DNA of 64,000 nucleotides from Serpula lacrymans var. lacrymans S7.9 (taxonomy: Eukaryota > Basidiomycota > Agaricomycetes > Boletales > Serpulaceae), in contig NW_006763290.1 of NCBI RefSeq assembly GCF_000218685.1, positions 3,932,908 to 3,996,907 on the forward strand. The letters run 5' to 3'. The number at the start of each line of letters is the position of its first letter. Within the stretch, counting starts at the first letter, position 1. Both the position numbers and the translations under genes were made by a program. The notes beneath the pieces were generated by a model. It was not told where the DNA came from. It saw nothing but the letters and a program-made list of their open reading frames with translations, and ran no database searches. Below, in pieces: positions 44,240 to 55,628 of the stretch.

Positions 44240-45267
44240 TGTTACACAAAGCAAACAAGTCATTATATCAGCGCAACTAGCACAACATATTGACATCAAT
44301 GCCCTCCTTCATGGGATGAGGCAACAAATTGTGCAGTTGAAGGCACCACTTGGCCAGCTGTAGGCCAATCCCCCTCAGCAAGTTGGAAAGAAATCCAACA
44401 CAAGGGTTGAAATCATCACTGACCCTGGTGCTTTCAATGGAGACAGCAAAGATTGCAGAATAGTGGATTAAACTGCAAATTTGGATAAAAGCAAACTGGA
44501 ATGCACTCACAGATGATTTTGAAGTCGCAACAGCAGTAAACTGGCCAACATGGGACAATCTCAAGCTATAGGTTGTCAAATATTTCAAACCACAAGCCAA
44601 ACAGACTGGGCACACCAGCAGATCTAATTCTTCAGACAAGGAACCATGAGGACAGACAACTTTGTTAACCAGTTCCTAGCTCTCTCTATCCAAGGGGGCT
44701 TGGGAACAAACATGCAGTAGAGGTGTTGGAGCAAAATGTAGCTCCAACAATTGCTCAACAACTCTACCTGCAAGGGAAACAACAGTTGTAGCTGATAGCC
44801 ACAGCAGAAGTGGTTCAAGAAATTGGTAGGGCCCCAGAGCTCTACCTAATGTAATTTGGTGGCAGTTCCACCAACAAGAACAACTTTTCCCAGAGGTGCC
44901 CTGGGTTACCAAACACAACACAACAAAAACAGACAGGGTTTAGGCCGTACAGGCTGCAGCTAGGGCACGGAGATCCCATAGATATTGGCACAGTCAACCG
45001 GGGGACAGTGTTTTTCTATGATCAGCAGATTGCTGAGATGAAGGCTCAGGGAACAGAATTTGGAGCTTAGATGACTTGGATACTGTAGCTCCTTGATATG
45101 GTGAAGTAAACCACAACAAGGTGGCTCCCAAATTTTCTTCTTAATATTGCTTCTCACCCCTTGAGGGTTGCATAACAGATGACTCCAATAATTTTGATAG
45201 TATAAGTTATGATACCAATGTAATTGCTGTACTGGCATTTCAAAATGAGCACAGCCCTGGCAATAAT
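44240..45267 (+). pseudogene. Ty3/gypsy Gag remnant
   Basis: The plus strand across frames reads HIDINALLHGMRQQIVQLKA, then VEIITDPGAFNGDSKD, WPTWDNLKL, YFKPQAKQTG, MRTDNFVNQFLALSIQGGLG, and a stretch with LYLQG/VREIGRA-like sense. This is the usual order in basidiomycete gypsy Gag (a GxFxGD start, WPTWDxL, FKPQA, LALSIQGGLG). Many stops and frame changes. It leads directly into the protease-RT part at 45268. Confidence 0.6.
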
Positions 45268-46751
45268 AAAACTGGGGTGCTTAATTCCAGTAACAAAATA
45301 TAAAATAAAAAATAGAAAAGAACATAACACAAAAACATGTTTCTTTTGATAATAATATGCTGCAGTTGAAAACCTTGCTCAAGAAACTATACACCCAACC
45401 AGTGGACTACTTGATTCAGGCGCTAACAGAATATTTATAGATTAGGTCTGGGCGGAGAAGGCTGGACTCCCACTCCAAAAATTAAATGTATCAATTCCCA
45501 TATATAATATTGATGGCACACTCAATGCTGGTGGATACATTACACACAAATGGTTGTTTGTGGTTGAGTACCAAGACCACAGGGAACACATTACAGCAGA
45601 AGTTACTCAACTGGGAAAAATTAATTTGATATTGGGCTGCACCTGGTTAGTTAAGCACAATCCTGAAATAGACTGACAATCAGGGGTGGTGAAATTATCA
45701 TGTTGTCCTCAGGAGTGTAACAACTTATTTAAACCAAGTCATGTATGTCATTCCAAGACTGAAGAAAAGATAATCACTGGTCATGTTTATGCCAAACTCA
45801 GATCTTTAGAAAAGGAAAAGGTAGACAATGATGATGATGAGGTGAAACCTGAGGAGGAGATTAAAAGGCTGGTACCTCCAGAGTACCATGACTTCTGGAA
45901 AGTCTTCCCAAAACATAAATCCAAGTGCTTTCCAGAGGCTCAACCTTGAGACCATGCTATAGAGTTAAAAGATATTTTTAAACCAAAAAAGAGACATATG
46001 AATCCCCTCTCTGTTATGGAAAGAGAAGAGATTTCAAGCTTTATAGATGAGCAACTCAGGAAAGGGTACATCAAACCTTTCAAGAGTCCCTAGATGGCTC
46101 CTGTATTTTTTATACCTAAAAAGGATGGTAAAAAGTGCATGGTAATAGACTATCATTATATAAATAAGCACACAGTTAAAAATGCATATCCGCTATCATT
46201 TATTGGGCAGCTAGTAGACAATTTGGCTGGTGCCAAACTATTAACGGGGATGGATCTCAGATGGGGCTACAATAATGTATGCATCAAACAAGAAGACACT
46301 TGGAAGGCAGTGTTTACATGCCACCACGGATCCTTTAAGCCCCTTGTCATGTTCTTTGGACTTACAAACCTGCCTGTGACATTCCAAAGCATGATGAATG
46401 AAATATTTACTGATATAGAAAACTGTGTGGTTATTTATATTGATAATCTCCTAATATTTACAAAGTCGAACAATGAGGCTGAGCACAACAAATTTGTGCA
46501 AGAAGTCCTTTGATACTTACAGGACCAGGACCTATTCATAGAACCCGAGAAATGTAACTTTAAATTAGGGGGGGGGTTGATTTGTTAGGTATGATCATTG
46601 GCCAAAATGGAATCAGGATAGGCCCCAAGAAGGCGGCCCTGGTAAAAAATCCTTTAAGCACTTAGGAAAACACATTTCAGCCTTCATGGTCAACACTGTA
46701 CCAGAGAAAGGTCATCATTGCCTAACAAGAATGGAAGATGGGCCTGCTCCA
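45268..46751 (+). pseudogene. Ty3/gypsy protease and reverse transcriptase, copy 2
   Basis: Protease LLDSGANRIFID (about 45408) is followed by a stop, VYNIDGTLNAGG-like sense, and LVPPEYHDFWKVFPKHKSK. RT is open from 46094 to 46512: PVFFIPKKDGKKCMVIDYHY, NAYPLSFIGQLVDNL, GAKLLTGMDLRWGYNNV, GLTNLPVTFQSMMNEIF, and the catalytic motif reads YIDN in place of YIDD (GAT to AAT, a G-to-A change). RT is therefore inactive. After 46513 a stop and a poly-G frame break lead into the connection domain, which is cut at 46752 by a solo LTR. Confidence 0.8.
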
Positions 46752-46813
46752 TAATAAATCTAAGTGAAACTCAGCCACTGCCTAAGAGGCTATAGAAACG
46801 ACTGAGGTATTCC

Positions 46814-47203
46814 TGTTACGATAACACAATTTCCGGACATCTCCTTTCCTTTTTATTCTCCGCTTTAACTTTATACTTTAAGTGCCACGCGGCATTTCCC
46901 TTTCTCGCGCCGCGTTGCCTTTCTTTTACTTTTAGACTTAACTCTCTCACGCAGTGGAGCTGGCCATACGGGCTAGACCCTATGACATCATCAGCCACTG
47001 CCTTCATCAACTGTATAGTACACATGTACAAACAAACCTGTAGTAGTATATATACCCCAATAGATCCAGGAGACTCCTCAGCGAGTCCTCCTGTTGTATA
47101 CCAACTAACTCACTGCAGCCCAAGGGGTACCCACTCCCCATCTTCCACTACCTTTATAGTGTGTTCCTGTGTGCGCCAGAGTGACTAACTCTTGGTTGTT
47201 ACA
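46814..47203 (+). mobile_element. Solo LTR, family B, nested in the family C LTR
   Basis: 390 bp, TGTTACGATAACAC to GGTTGTTACA, with a perfect 5-bp duplication ATTCC (46809-46813, 47204-47208). The same site is uninterrupted in the family C LTR at 61031-61372 (GAGGTATTCCTATACTAAAC near 61189), which proves the insertion. Confidence 0.93.
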
Positions 47204-47263
47204 ATTCCTATACTAAACCCCCTACTACTTATAGTCGGAGGTGCTACTTGCTACAGTACAATG

Positions 47264-47583
47264 TGTTAGTTTTGGTGATTCTGCACCTTTGTGCTACCTA
47301 TATATTTTCATTCCTTTCTCTATCTATTCTTCTATCATTCACTAATGATTGTGTTCTCTATTATTTCGCCTTTGTGGCTGCTTTGTTTACCTTTGTTTAC
47401 AAAACTTCGGACAGTACTGCAGAGTCCAATGCTTCCTATTCTCTAGTTACTCACATTGGACTCTAGGTACTGTATACCTGTCATACTCTCTAATAATATA
47501 GTTACTCACATTGGACTCTAGTTCCAGTCCCTGATTGCTCTCAGCAAGTGGCTAGACACTTCCTTCAAGCTTTGTTCTTAATA
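47264..47583 (+). mobile_element. Solo LTR, family A, nested in the family C LTR
   Basis: 320 bp, same sequence class as the 5' LTR at 32557. Flanks CAATG (47259-47263) and TAATG (47584-47588) match at 4 of 5. The empty site in 61031-61372 reads CAGTATAATGACTCC, so the left copy carries one later substitution. Confidence 0.92.
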
Positions 47584-47691
47584 TAATGACTCCTAGGAGA
47601 ACAATGGTGACTCCATGGAGTGGTGGCTATGCTCCATGGAGAACAATGGCTGCTTTAGCAGAGACCAGGTTTATCCGGTTTTGTCACTCCA

Positions 47692-48480
47692 GACTAGGTA
47701 GAATTATTGACTTGAATTGTGATTATGCTGACATAAAGAATACAAATAAAAGATGTTGGAATAGTCAAGGTCAAAGCCTGTTAACCTTGTTAGACAACAC
47801 ATGTCATGAGTTGACATTAGTACAAGGTTCAATCCCCGGCTGGTCCACTTTGCTTTTATGCACTCCCTGTGGTCAGGTGGCTATGTGAGGTCACATGGCT
47901 AAATCCAATAAAAGATACCTCTACAATTTCCATGTCAACATTAGCAGAGATTGATATCACTGACTGAAGGATGATCATACACTCTTAATAAATTCATCTG
48001 CCCGTATGGCAACTCAACCATTATTTTCACCCATTGAAACAACACCTTTGCATTAGAAACCCTGATCACATCTTGTAAACCATGTCGCAATATTTACACT
48101 ATTTATTGTTATTTTCGCATTTACTACACCAGACATGGGAATAGCAAAAAATTCCAAATTTATTGATGAGCATAGAATTTTTGTCAACGCTTTGCGATCT
48201 TTTATCTCAAACATTTTGAATGGCCCTGCCGAGCTGAATATATCATGCCTCCTCGTTGTAAGTTGTAAAGCAGTACCCCACATTTCTGTTCCTGACATTG
48301 CTTGAGATCCAGTTTCTTGGATTAGAATCATTACTATTGGCACTCATAAGTGTCGCCTCCGGTACGACCCTACTGTCGAAACACTCAAGTACTCCCCTAA
48401 GGTAATATAATCGTCACGGTGGTGCCATTCTCCAGCTACAAGTACGAGGGACAAATGCGTGCGGAATAAAACATACTTCG
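47692..48480. other. Decayed sequence downstream of the protease gene
   Basis: At 47825-47850 AAGGTTCAATCCCCGGCTGG resembles a Pol III B box but has no partner A box at the right distance. A minus-strand open frame at 48053-48343 (96 codons) shows no recognised motif. Confidence 0.3.
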
Positions 48481-48486
48481 TTTATT
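48481..48486 (-). terminator. Polyadenylation signal of the aspartic protease gene
   Basis: AATAAA on the minus strand, 60 bp past the stop codon of the protease gene. Confidence 0.5.
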
Positions 48487-48545
48487 AATTTCCACATCAA
48501 CGCGACCAGCAACATCAGCCTCGATTTCATACATATAGCTCCTAT

Positions 48546-50176
48546 TTAGTTGGTGGTGGCATCGGTGTAAGAGGTGGTGGCGAATCCTACACGACTGTTG
48601 GTGGTGTCGAATACGGAGTAGAAACGCTCAAGGAATGTGTAGCCGTTGATGAAGTCCAATCCCTCACCGCTGGGTGTGCCAATGCTGTTCACAATGAGGT
48701 AGACGTAGTTGCTGGTACCACCGATGTAGGTGTTGAGGGAGCGAGGCCAAACTTGACCGTTTGGTGTAAGAGCATAAGTGGTCTGAGAAATTAGGACAGG
48801 TTAGGCACAAGAAATAACGAGGAAAATTATGAGCCAACTCACTCCATCCACATTGAAGTTCAAGTCCTCAAGGGCATCGTACTGGCTGGTGGTAATGCGA
48901 AGGAGACCGGTGGTGTTGTCTTCAGTGGCTCCGGTGGCAGATTGGTACTTAGAGTATGCGTCTAGTGAAGTGAAAAAATCAGATTATTTTCGAAAGCAAA
49001 CTTGACAAGTGACTGACTAGTGGCAATGAGGATGAGGGTGGTTCCAGTGTCAACGATGCCAGCAGTTTCAGATAAGATTGTGGTCGAACCGTAAGTAATG
49101 CTCTCGTTAATACCCCAGTAGTACGACGCAGGATATGTGGTAGTGAGCGGGCTATCAAGGAGCGATCAGAAAATGCACAGGGCAGACTACAGAGTATGAG
49201 CTTACGTGTAGGTAATGGCACCGGTGTACTTGGTTGAGTCGGTGCCACCGAAGGTTAATTCACCATTAGTAACTTCCTCAGAAGTGGTAGGCTCGAAGGA
49301 GACACCAACGACTGCCTCGGGGATGGTCCCCTGGCTATAGAGATTGTCGGTGACAGTGGGAATGGTGGCGTCTTGCTCATCGGTAAGAGTACCTTCCGTC
49401 AAGTCGAGAGGGCCGATACTATCAAGATATTCTAAGCACAAAAACCCTTGAGATATATAGAAGTAGCACGCACCCCAAAATTCCATCAACGCCCGAAAAA
49501 CCCGTTGAAGTTTGCGCGACACCAATGGATTGCGTAGTAATTGTGAGAGATCCGAGAGTGACAGTGTCGGTATATTCTGTGCCTATGAAAAAACTATTTA
49601 AGCGTCTGTGGGAGGAGCATGTGGATAAATTGTTTACCGGAGAAAGAACCAGAACCATAGGTGACGGACTGAATGATGGGTGATTTCTGTAAGGCTTCGA
49701 ACCCAGTAGACTAATTCACATACCACTGGCTCATCGGTATCAACACTTGTACTGGTCTCTTTGTAAGCAGTTCCGGCACCGACCCATGTGTTAGAGCTTC
49801 CAGTGTCAACAATCAAATCGTCTGAACGGAGATATTGTAAATTGCACAAGAATTCATTATTATATGCAGAAAGCTTACAGGTGGTAGCTGGGTTACCGAC
49901 GCCAACTTGAGCGATGTAAGATGTTGCCTCGTTGATCACGGGGATGCTGGCAGCAGCAGCACGGCGGGACATTTTGCCACTGGAGATAGCCTCAGCGCGG
50001 TCGCGGAGAGCTGCAGCACGAGCCTGATCATGTTGAAGAAGGTTGATGGCACCACCCGATGTGTTCAGCCTCCTTGCGATGGGTAAAGATATGGGCGAGT
50101 CAGGTACAGCGACTGGCTTGGCCGCTACAGTCAAAGCAAGGAAGATAGTGGACAGCAGGGAAGCAGTGGGGAACAT
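48546..50176 (-). CDS. Secreted pepsin-like aspartic protease (peptidase family A1)
   Basis: Eight exons: 50176-49879, 49821-49724, 49668-49638, 49582-49474, 49418-49206, 49151-49018, 48961-48843, 48782-48546. All seven introns are GT-AG, 54-60 bp; one donor (GTCAGT at 49017) is weak. They give 412 residues. Signal peptide 1-19 (MFPTASLLSTIFLALTVAA), then a propeptide to about residue 80. First catalytic motif LIVDTGSSNTW with Asp105; flap YGSGS with Tyr136; second catalytic motif GIVDTGTT with Asp284; a C-terminal NGYTFLERFYSVFD block. No cysteine occurs in the mature part, so no disulfides, as in the polyporopepsin group of mushroom-forming fungi. It cleaves proteins outside the cell at acid pH. 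All key residues are present and no stop intervenes. A first-intron alternative acceptor in the second intron (49686) would add six residues; I preferred the 55-bp intron because it fits the family. Confidence 0.92.
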
Positions 50177-50221
50177 GGTAGGTTCTGTGCTGAAACGTGA
50201 AGTTCATGCGTTTTGTCCCCA

Positions 50222-50228
50222 TTTTATA
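50222..50228 (-). promoter_or_regulatory. TATA box of the aspartic protease gene
   Basis: TATAAAA on the minus strand, 46 bp upstream of the ATG at 50176, a fitting distance for a short 5' leader. The ATG context is CTACCATGT (A at -3). Confidence 0.6.
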
Positions 50229-50997
50229 CGAGCGCAAGAAAAGACACAGACTAGTTATAACTAGTGTGAGCACATGGCGATTCTCCTCCCACCAAGATAT
50301 AAAGAATAGTTTCTAACTTTCCTACCCCTTGCTTGGAATAGGATGCGTTCTGTCGCGTGGAGATCCCAGACCATTGCAAGAATTCGAAGAAGCAGGTTGT
50401 TGAGAGAATGATTAGTAATAGATCCCACTGTTCGATTAACAAAGCAAAGTAGGACCCCTGTTTATCCATATAAAACCTCCAGATCCGGACAAATCCCTTC
50501 CAAATGGGGTATAACCTTGATGAAATCGCTCCTTGTTCGAGATACTGAATAATGATGGCTGTGTAATGGTATAATCGGTTCCAGCTAGGTGGACGGAGCT
50601 TAAAATTCATGCAGAATTTCCCATCCTTTCCGAGTCGATCTAGTAGAGTGTAGATCAGATTGAACCATTGTGATATAGCACAATGCTATCTTATAGCTTT
50701 GATTCAGGCTCTAGAAGAAAAAAGTAGTGAAATGGAGGATCAGGCTGAGTGCCAGTGTCCAGGTTGTCTAAGCATTGATTATGTAGATTCTTTATATGCT
50801 GAAGAACACAAGTCAGCGGGTGGAAACAAAACAAAGTTTCAAGGCCAGGATATTGTTTCAAAAGATTGAAATATGCTCAATGATATCTGAGCAGAAGGCA
50901 TCAACTTGCCATTGTTCCTTGACACTCTTAGCTGGGATGATAAGCCTGGTCAAACTCTCAGATTCACTATGTACAAAACTCACTCTTGCTCAGTGAA
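50229..50997. other. Protease upstream region
   Basis: No second gene. A minus-strand open frame at 50251-50610 has no recognised motif. From about 50650 on, the sequence becomes AT-rich and repeat-like. Confidence 0.35.
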
Positions 50998-51002
50998 GAA
51001 CT

Positions 51003-51324
51003 TGACAAAACCAAATAAACCCGGTCTCTGCCGAAGCAGCCATTGTTCTCCATGGAGCATAGCCACCACTCCATGGAGTAACCATTGTTCTCCTAGGAGT
51101 CATTATACTGTAGTGAGTAGCACCTCCGACTATAAGTAGTAGGGGGTTTAGTATAGGAATACCTCAGTCGTTTCTATAGCCTCTCGGGCAGCGGCTGAGG
51201 TATGTTACATTACATTTATTAGAGATCACCTTAAACTAACATCTATTGTAGTTTCACTTAGGTAAATAATAAAGTCGTTTCTATAGCCTCTCGGGCAGCG
51301 GCTGAGTTTCACTTAGTTTTATTA
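51003..51324 (+). mobile_element. Solo LTR, family C
   Basis: 322 bp from TGACAAAACC to TTTTATTA, with a perfect 5-bp duplication GAACT (50998-51002, 51325-51329). It carries the palindromes CTCCATGGAG (twice) and CTCCTAGGAG, a TATA-like ACTATAAGTAG, and two copies of GTCGTTTCTATAGCCTCTCG. Confidence 0.93.
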
Positions 51325-51339
51325 GAACTCCCAAATATC

Positions 51340-52920
51340 TTATGCCAATGGTATAGGTCACCACATAACAAGGACAAGGGAGAGTGGTTGGCAGGTATAC
51401 ATTGGAAGAATTTGGGGTGGAGGCCATAGAGTGGGATCTCCAGAAACTTGCATCTCTGTTTGTATCCAAGCCAGGACACTTCTCAAAGAAAAATCTCACC
51501 TCTTTCAACTTTGAGAATTTTAGGACACAAGTCAAGGAATCTACCTGCTACTCTGGGATTACTTACCAGTATGGCATACAGTAAGAAACAGAAGACACGG
51601 AATGGTTCTACTGATATGGTGTATCACTATTTGGATTTCATGTGCTTGATTTTTATGACTCCAATTACAGTTCATCTTTCATATTATCTCACAAGCTCAA
51701 TATACCTGTGTACACTATCATAACAAAGTCACAAAGTTGTGGTCTCTGTATCTCAAAGCATGCGGTCTTTCTGCATAGGCATTTGATACCCTATACTAAC
51801 TTGGCTTGTAATGCCTATAGTGATATCTCCAACAATGCTATGCAGGCTGTTTGTCAGTAAATGCAAGAATCACCCTAAATTATATTGCACAGCAATGTTA
51901 ATATACCTACACGGGTATTCTCCCAGCGACTGAGCAATTAAAGTTATTTTACCAGTGGTTACCCCACCATCCAAATTTGGCCCCAAGATGCTCAACTCCC
52001 CCTTACCATAAATTGAGACTTCCTCAAGTACTGTGCAGATAAGAGCAAGATTCCATTTTCATTTTCAGTATTACCATGATACTTTTGCAAGACTCAAAAA
52101 ATAAAGTATACATTATATTAAATTTATGTGCTTCTTTCAAGTCCCCAGCTTGAGCAGTACTTGCATCTAGACCCTATTTTCAACTGGCCATCACCTGTGC
52201 AAGAACTCAAATGCAATCAAAGTCAACTATTTGAGCAGTTTATACATAGTACAGCAAATATTGAAGGAGCCAGCTATGAGGGCAACAACTACAGTAAGTT
52301 ACTTCCATGTGCTTTTGATCTCTTACATACATTGAGCTAGTTAATACTATCAGGATTGGTGATGTGGGATGTATGGAGGGACATGTTACACATATTGCTT
52401 TTTTATATTGTTGGTGGTGGGAGCTCTGAGTATAGTATTGAAATATTTGAACTTCTGCAAGGACTACAACAGGGATGGCCTAAAAGCCTTAAGTGTGTTA
52501 AATTTTCACTTGTAAAAAGCATACTATTCATGATGTTTCAATAAAGCCTATGGGTTTTTGCCGCTGGATTAAGTGTAGGAGCGAAATATCAAAGACATAA
52601 GGTATGTATATTACACTATTCCTAGCACAGACATGTTAGTGAGCAATGTTCCAATATTATTGAGGTCACTTATAACTCTTTGGTGCCTGGTATTATCTCC
52701 ACAAAGTATCATCTGCAACTCCTACACTACTTGCTTTACAATGACATATAGAAGAAGAAATCAAGACTGTTATATAAGGAGCACACTATGGGGCTCCAAA
52801 TGCTCAAGCTGACATAACAACATTCACTGAACAATATGTCAAGTTAGAAACCCATGTCTATGATGCCAGCCAAAATATCAAAAGCAAGAAGAACAGAGCA
52901 GAGAAACATAAAAACAGGTA
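51340..52920 (+). pseudogene. DUF6589-like protein, copy 3, divergent
   Basis: Blocks across frames: AIEWDLQKLASLFVSKPGHF, then SKKNLTSFNFENF (51430-51520); an intron donor near 51581; LWSLYLKACGLSA-like sense (51740); NAYSDISNNAMQAV (51813-51854); YLHLDPIFNWPSP (52158) and ANIEGASYEGNN (52250); GDVG/WDVWRDMLHILLFYIVGG with EYSIEIFELLQGLQQGWPKS (52356-52490); and IEEEIKTVI followed by GAHYGAPNAQADITTFTEQY (52750-52840). These fit a second lineage of DUF6589-type proteins as I know them, N-terminal to C-terminal in order, but share little with copies 1 and 2. At least four frame changes; no helicase stands beside it. Confidence 0.5.
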
Positions 52921-55195
52921 TAATAGGTAAACCAAATGTTTAAATAAGCAGTCTCAGAAATCGATACAGATAATAGTGTTATTATGGATAGTTTGTAAAT
53001 ACAAAACAATAAAACAATATTATTGTTTGCTGCTAGTTTTTTAGGTGATAGTTATGCATGTTACAGCTGTCACAGTAGTCACCTATTGGTGTTAAAAAGC
53101 ATAAGTTTCAAACACCTGCATATAATCTTTATAGACTCATATTGTCTTCTCACACAGCTATTGGGATATACTTCATTTTAGTCTATGATAAAAACTAAAC
53201 ATTCCTGTTGCTTTTGTAACAAGTAGTATTTTTATACTAAAAAAACTTGCCGAGGACAATTGTCTTCAATAGGGTTGTGCACTAAAAGTGGTAGATAGCT
53301 ATTTGGTCCCTTAATAATTCTAGTGAGTTTTCTTCTAGCCATTTGCTTGTACTCATCAAAATATTAATATTGTCCCCAAAAACAAGTATTTACTTGAAGC
53401 CTTGACCCTCAATATTTCCACCACAGCTACAAGGTAGCAATAACCAGAGCAACTCAAGATTTGACTTGGCACCATTTATGTACTGAACTCTCCAGAAAAT
53501 GTTAGGACAATTGGTCCCAACGTTAACGTGGTATGTGCTATTATGCATATAAATTGTTGAGTATAAGTGCCAGAGTGAATTTGGAGGTAGTGTAGCCAAT
53601 ATTACAAGTATAGGAACACAGGTGCATAAATCATGCCCAACTTTGCATATTGCTCACTGAACTTATCACCCCATTGAGTAATGCAATGGGTCTTATCAAT
53701 AATAATTGCAGCCAAGTAGACTATAAACCAGGGGAATCTGGGTAGTACTCAAAATCTATCATGTTATAGGCACATCTCAGGCAATGTAAGTAGTATTTGA
53801 TATAATCAAGATAGCAATTGCTAACGAAAGATCTTTCAGCTAATATTGTTATGTGGTCTTTGCAAATAGAAATCTAACTTATGCAGGCCACCACTGTATG
53901 CATATCTATTAATAGCCACAGCCAAAATGCCTGAATATCTAATTGTTTTTACCCAGGTTTATTTAAGGTTAATGCAAGCCCTGTAAAGATATAAAAATAT
54001 AAGCATGTATCTGGTCTTCTTCAAGAGCATTCATTAGCAACACAATGATAACTTATTTTTTTGGCTGAAAAAATAGAGGCATAGCTTAAAGCATGCTTTT
54101 GCTGGCTCCTATTCTTGTTATAACTGAGCAGTCTAGTCCAAGGATGGAAAATTTAGCTACATCTACCTGCCAATTGTAAGGCCCAGGTAAACCCATCTAT
54201 TCCCTGGACTTATCTTGAGTTTTCTGACTAGTAGCTTGAGAATTATAGTTGTTATTCTGGCTGGCACTTTTGAAAGCTTCCTCAAGGATCTAAATAATTT
54301 TCTGGTTTTCTTTGTTATATTGTTTCTGTCAGAACATAGGGGCCATACTCTATATGACAAATCTGTTCCCAACAGGTCAACTACTAGAGGACTCCCCATA
54401 GCAGTGGCCATAGTGATTTTACTTCCACTTTATTATTTGACACCAGAAACCATTTTAATATCAACTGAAGATAAACTCTCTTGCAACTTAGTGATAGTAC
54501 AAATTCTAGTTGAAGGACATTCTCAGCATATCTAGCAGCTAAAGTGCAAAATTAGTCCAAGCTGAAATAAGATAAAATAAAATATACCTTCACCCCATGT
54601 GACAAAATTGATCATTTAGAGAAAAATTGTGGGGAGAAAAAAGCCATTAAGTTGGCTTAGCAGAAAAGGACAGGACAAAAAAAAAATTACCACAAAGGTA
54701 GCCCAAGTAGCTGTGGAACCAAAGCTTCCAAATCAACCCTTTATGACACTAGTCACTGCAGAGAGACAAGCTACATCCAATATTTGGCTCAGATATTGAC
54801 TTAGGGATCTGTTTTGAGAGCCCTAGATTACATTTGTGCTCACCTGGAGACTCTGCCAACAAAGGGAGGTAATAGACCTTGTGCCAGGAAGAGATATGGC
54901 AGAAAGTAATGTGGGAATTGAAGTAGTGGATGTCCCTATTTCAAGAAATAGACAATGCCAGCATGGCTATAGTTGGGGTTGGTGCAAGAGTGAGAGGCTG
55001 ATTAAGCAAAAAAACTAAGTATACAGAAGGAGTCAAGGAATTGAAACTATCAAAAAATACAATAGAGAAAGAGGAATAGATGAGAAAGGGTGGTGGGTTC
55101 CTATATACATGGTTTTTGCTGAAAGACTAAGTGCTAACACTAGTATACTGCAGCTGGGGTGCGCTTGAATGATAGTGCTGCTATTGAAGGGTAGG
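52921..55195. other. AT-rich gene-poor sequence
   Basis: Only decayed open stretches. 54163-54535 has a hydrophobic plus-strand frame and a basic minus-strand frame without motifs. Nothing else is recognised. Confidence 0.35.
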
Positions 55196-55628
55196 TGTAA
55201 CAATGCCAAAGTTAGTATACTTTGGCACATATACAGACAAGGAAAGAGGGTAGAAGGTAAGAGTTGATAAACTCCACTTAGTAGGAATAAATGTGTTATA
55301 GGTAGGCAACAGGCGGACTCCCTGAGAAGTCTCCAATTTGTTAGTGGGTATATATACTACCTACTATAGTGTGTTTGTACATGTATACTATACAGTTAAT
55401 AGAAAGTGGTGGCCAATGATGTCATAGGGTGCAGCCTATAACCAGCTCCACCACATAAAAGGGTTGTAGCTATAAATACAACAGATACTGTGTAGCACAA
55501 AAAATATAAGTTTAAGCTGAGAACAAATAAAAGAGGACAGTGCCATGTGGCACATGTGTCTGAATTGAGAATAAAAGTTTAAATAGAAGAATGAAAATGA
55601 TATGGCTGAGAATTGTGTTATTATAACA
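55196..55628 (-). mobile_element. Solo LTR, family B, old copy
   Basis: 433 bp from TGTAACAATGCC to TTATTATAACA. It follows 9846-10213 throughout (GCGGACTCCCTGAGAAGTCT, CCAATGATGTCATAGGGTGC, GACAGTGCCATGTGGCAC). The flanks GTAGG and ATAGG agree at 4 of 5. It is clearly more diverged than the other two copies. Confidence 0.8.

Larger units (their letters stand above)
46752..47686 (-). mobile_element. Solo LTR, family C, containing two further solo LTRs
   Basis: The plus-strand ends are TAATAAATC and TTTTGTCA. A perfect 5-bp duplication CTCCA stands on both sides (46747-46751, 47687-47691). It matches 51003-51324 and the copia LTR 61031-61372 once 46814-47203 (family B) and 47264-47583 (family A), each with its own duplication, are removed. 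It interrupts the gypsy polyprotein, so the order of events is gypsy, then C, then B and A. Confidence 0.9.

Noticed and set aside
48053..48343. Protein-coding gene downstream of the protease
   Set aside because: A 96-codon open frame without motif, repeat support or start context; left as unassigned.
49669..49723. A 37-bp second intron in the protease gene (acceptor at 49687)
   Set aside because: It is in frame, but 37 bp is shorter than the other introns (54-60 bp) and would add six residues before the conserved SVTYGSGS block.
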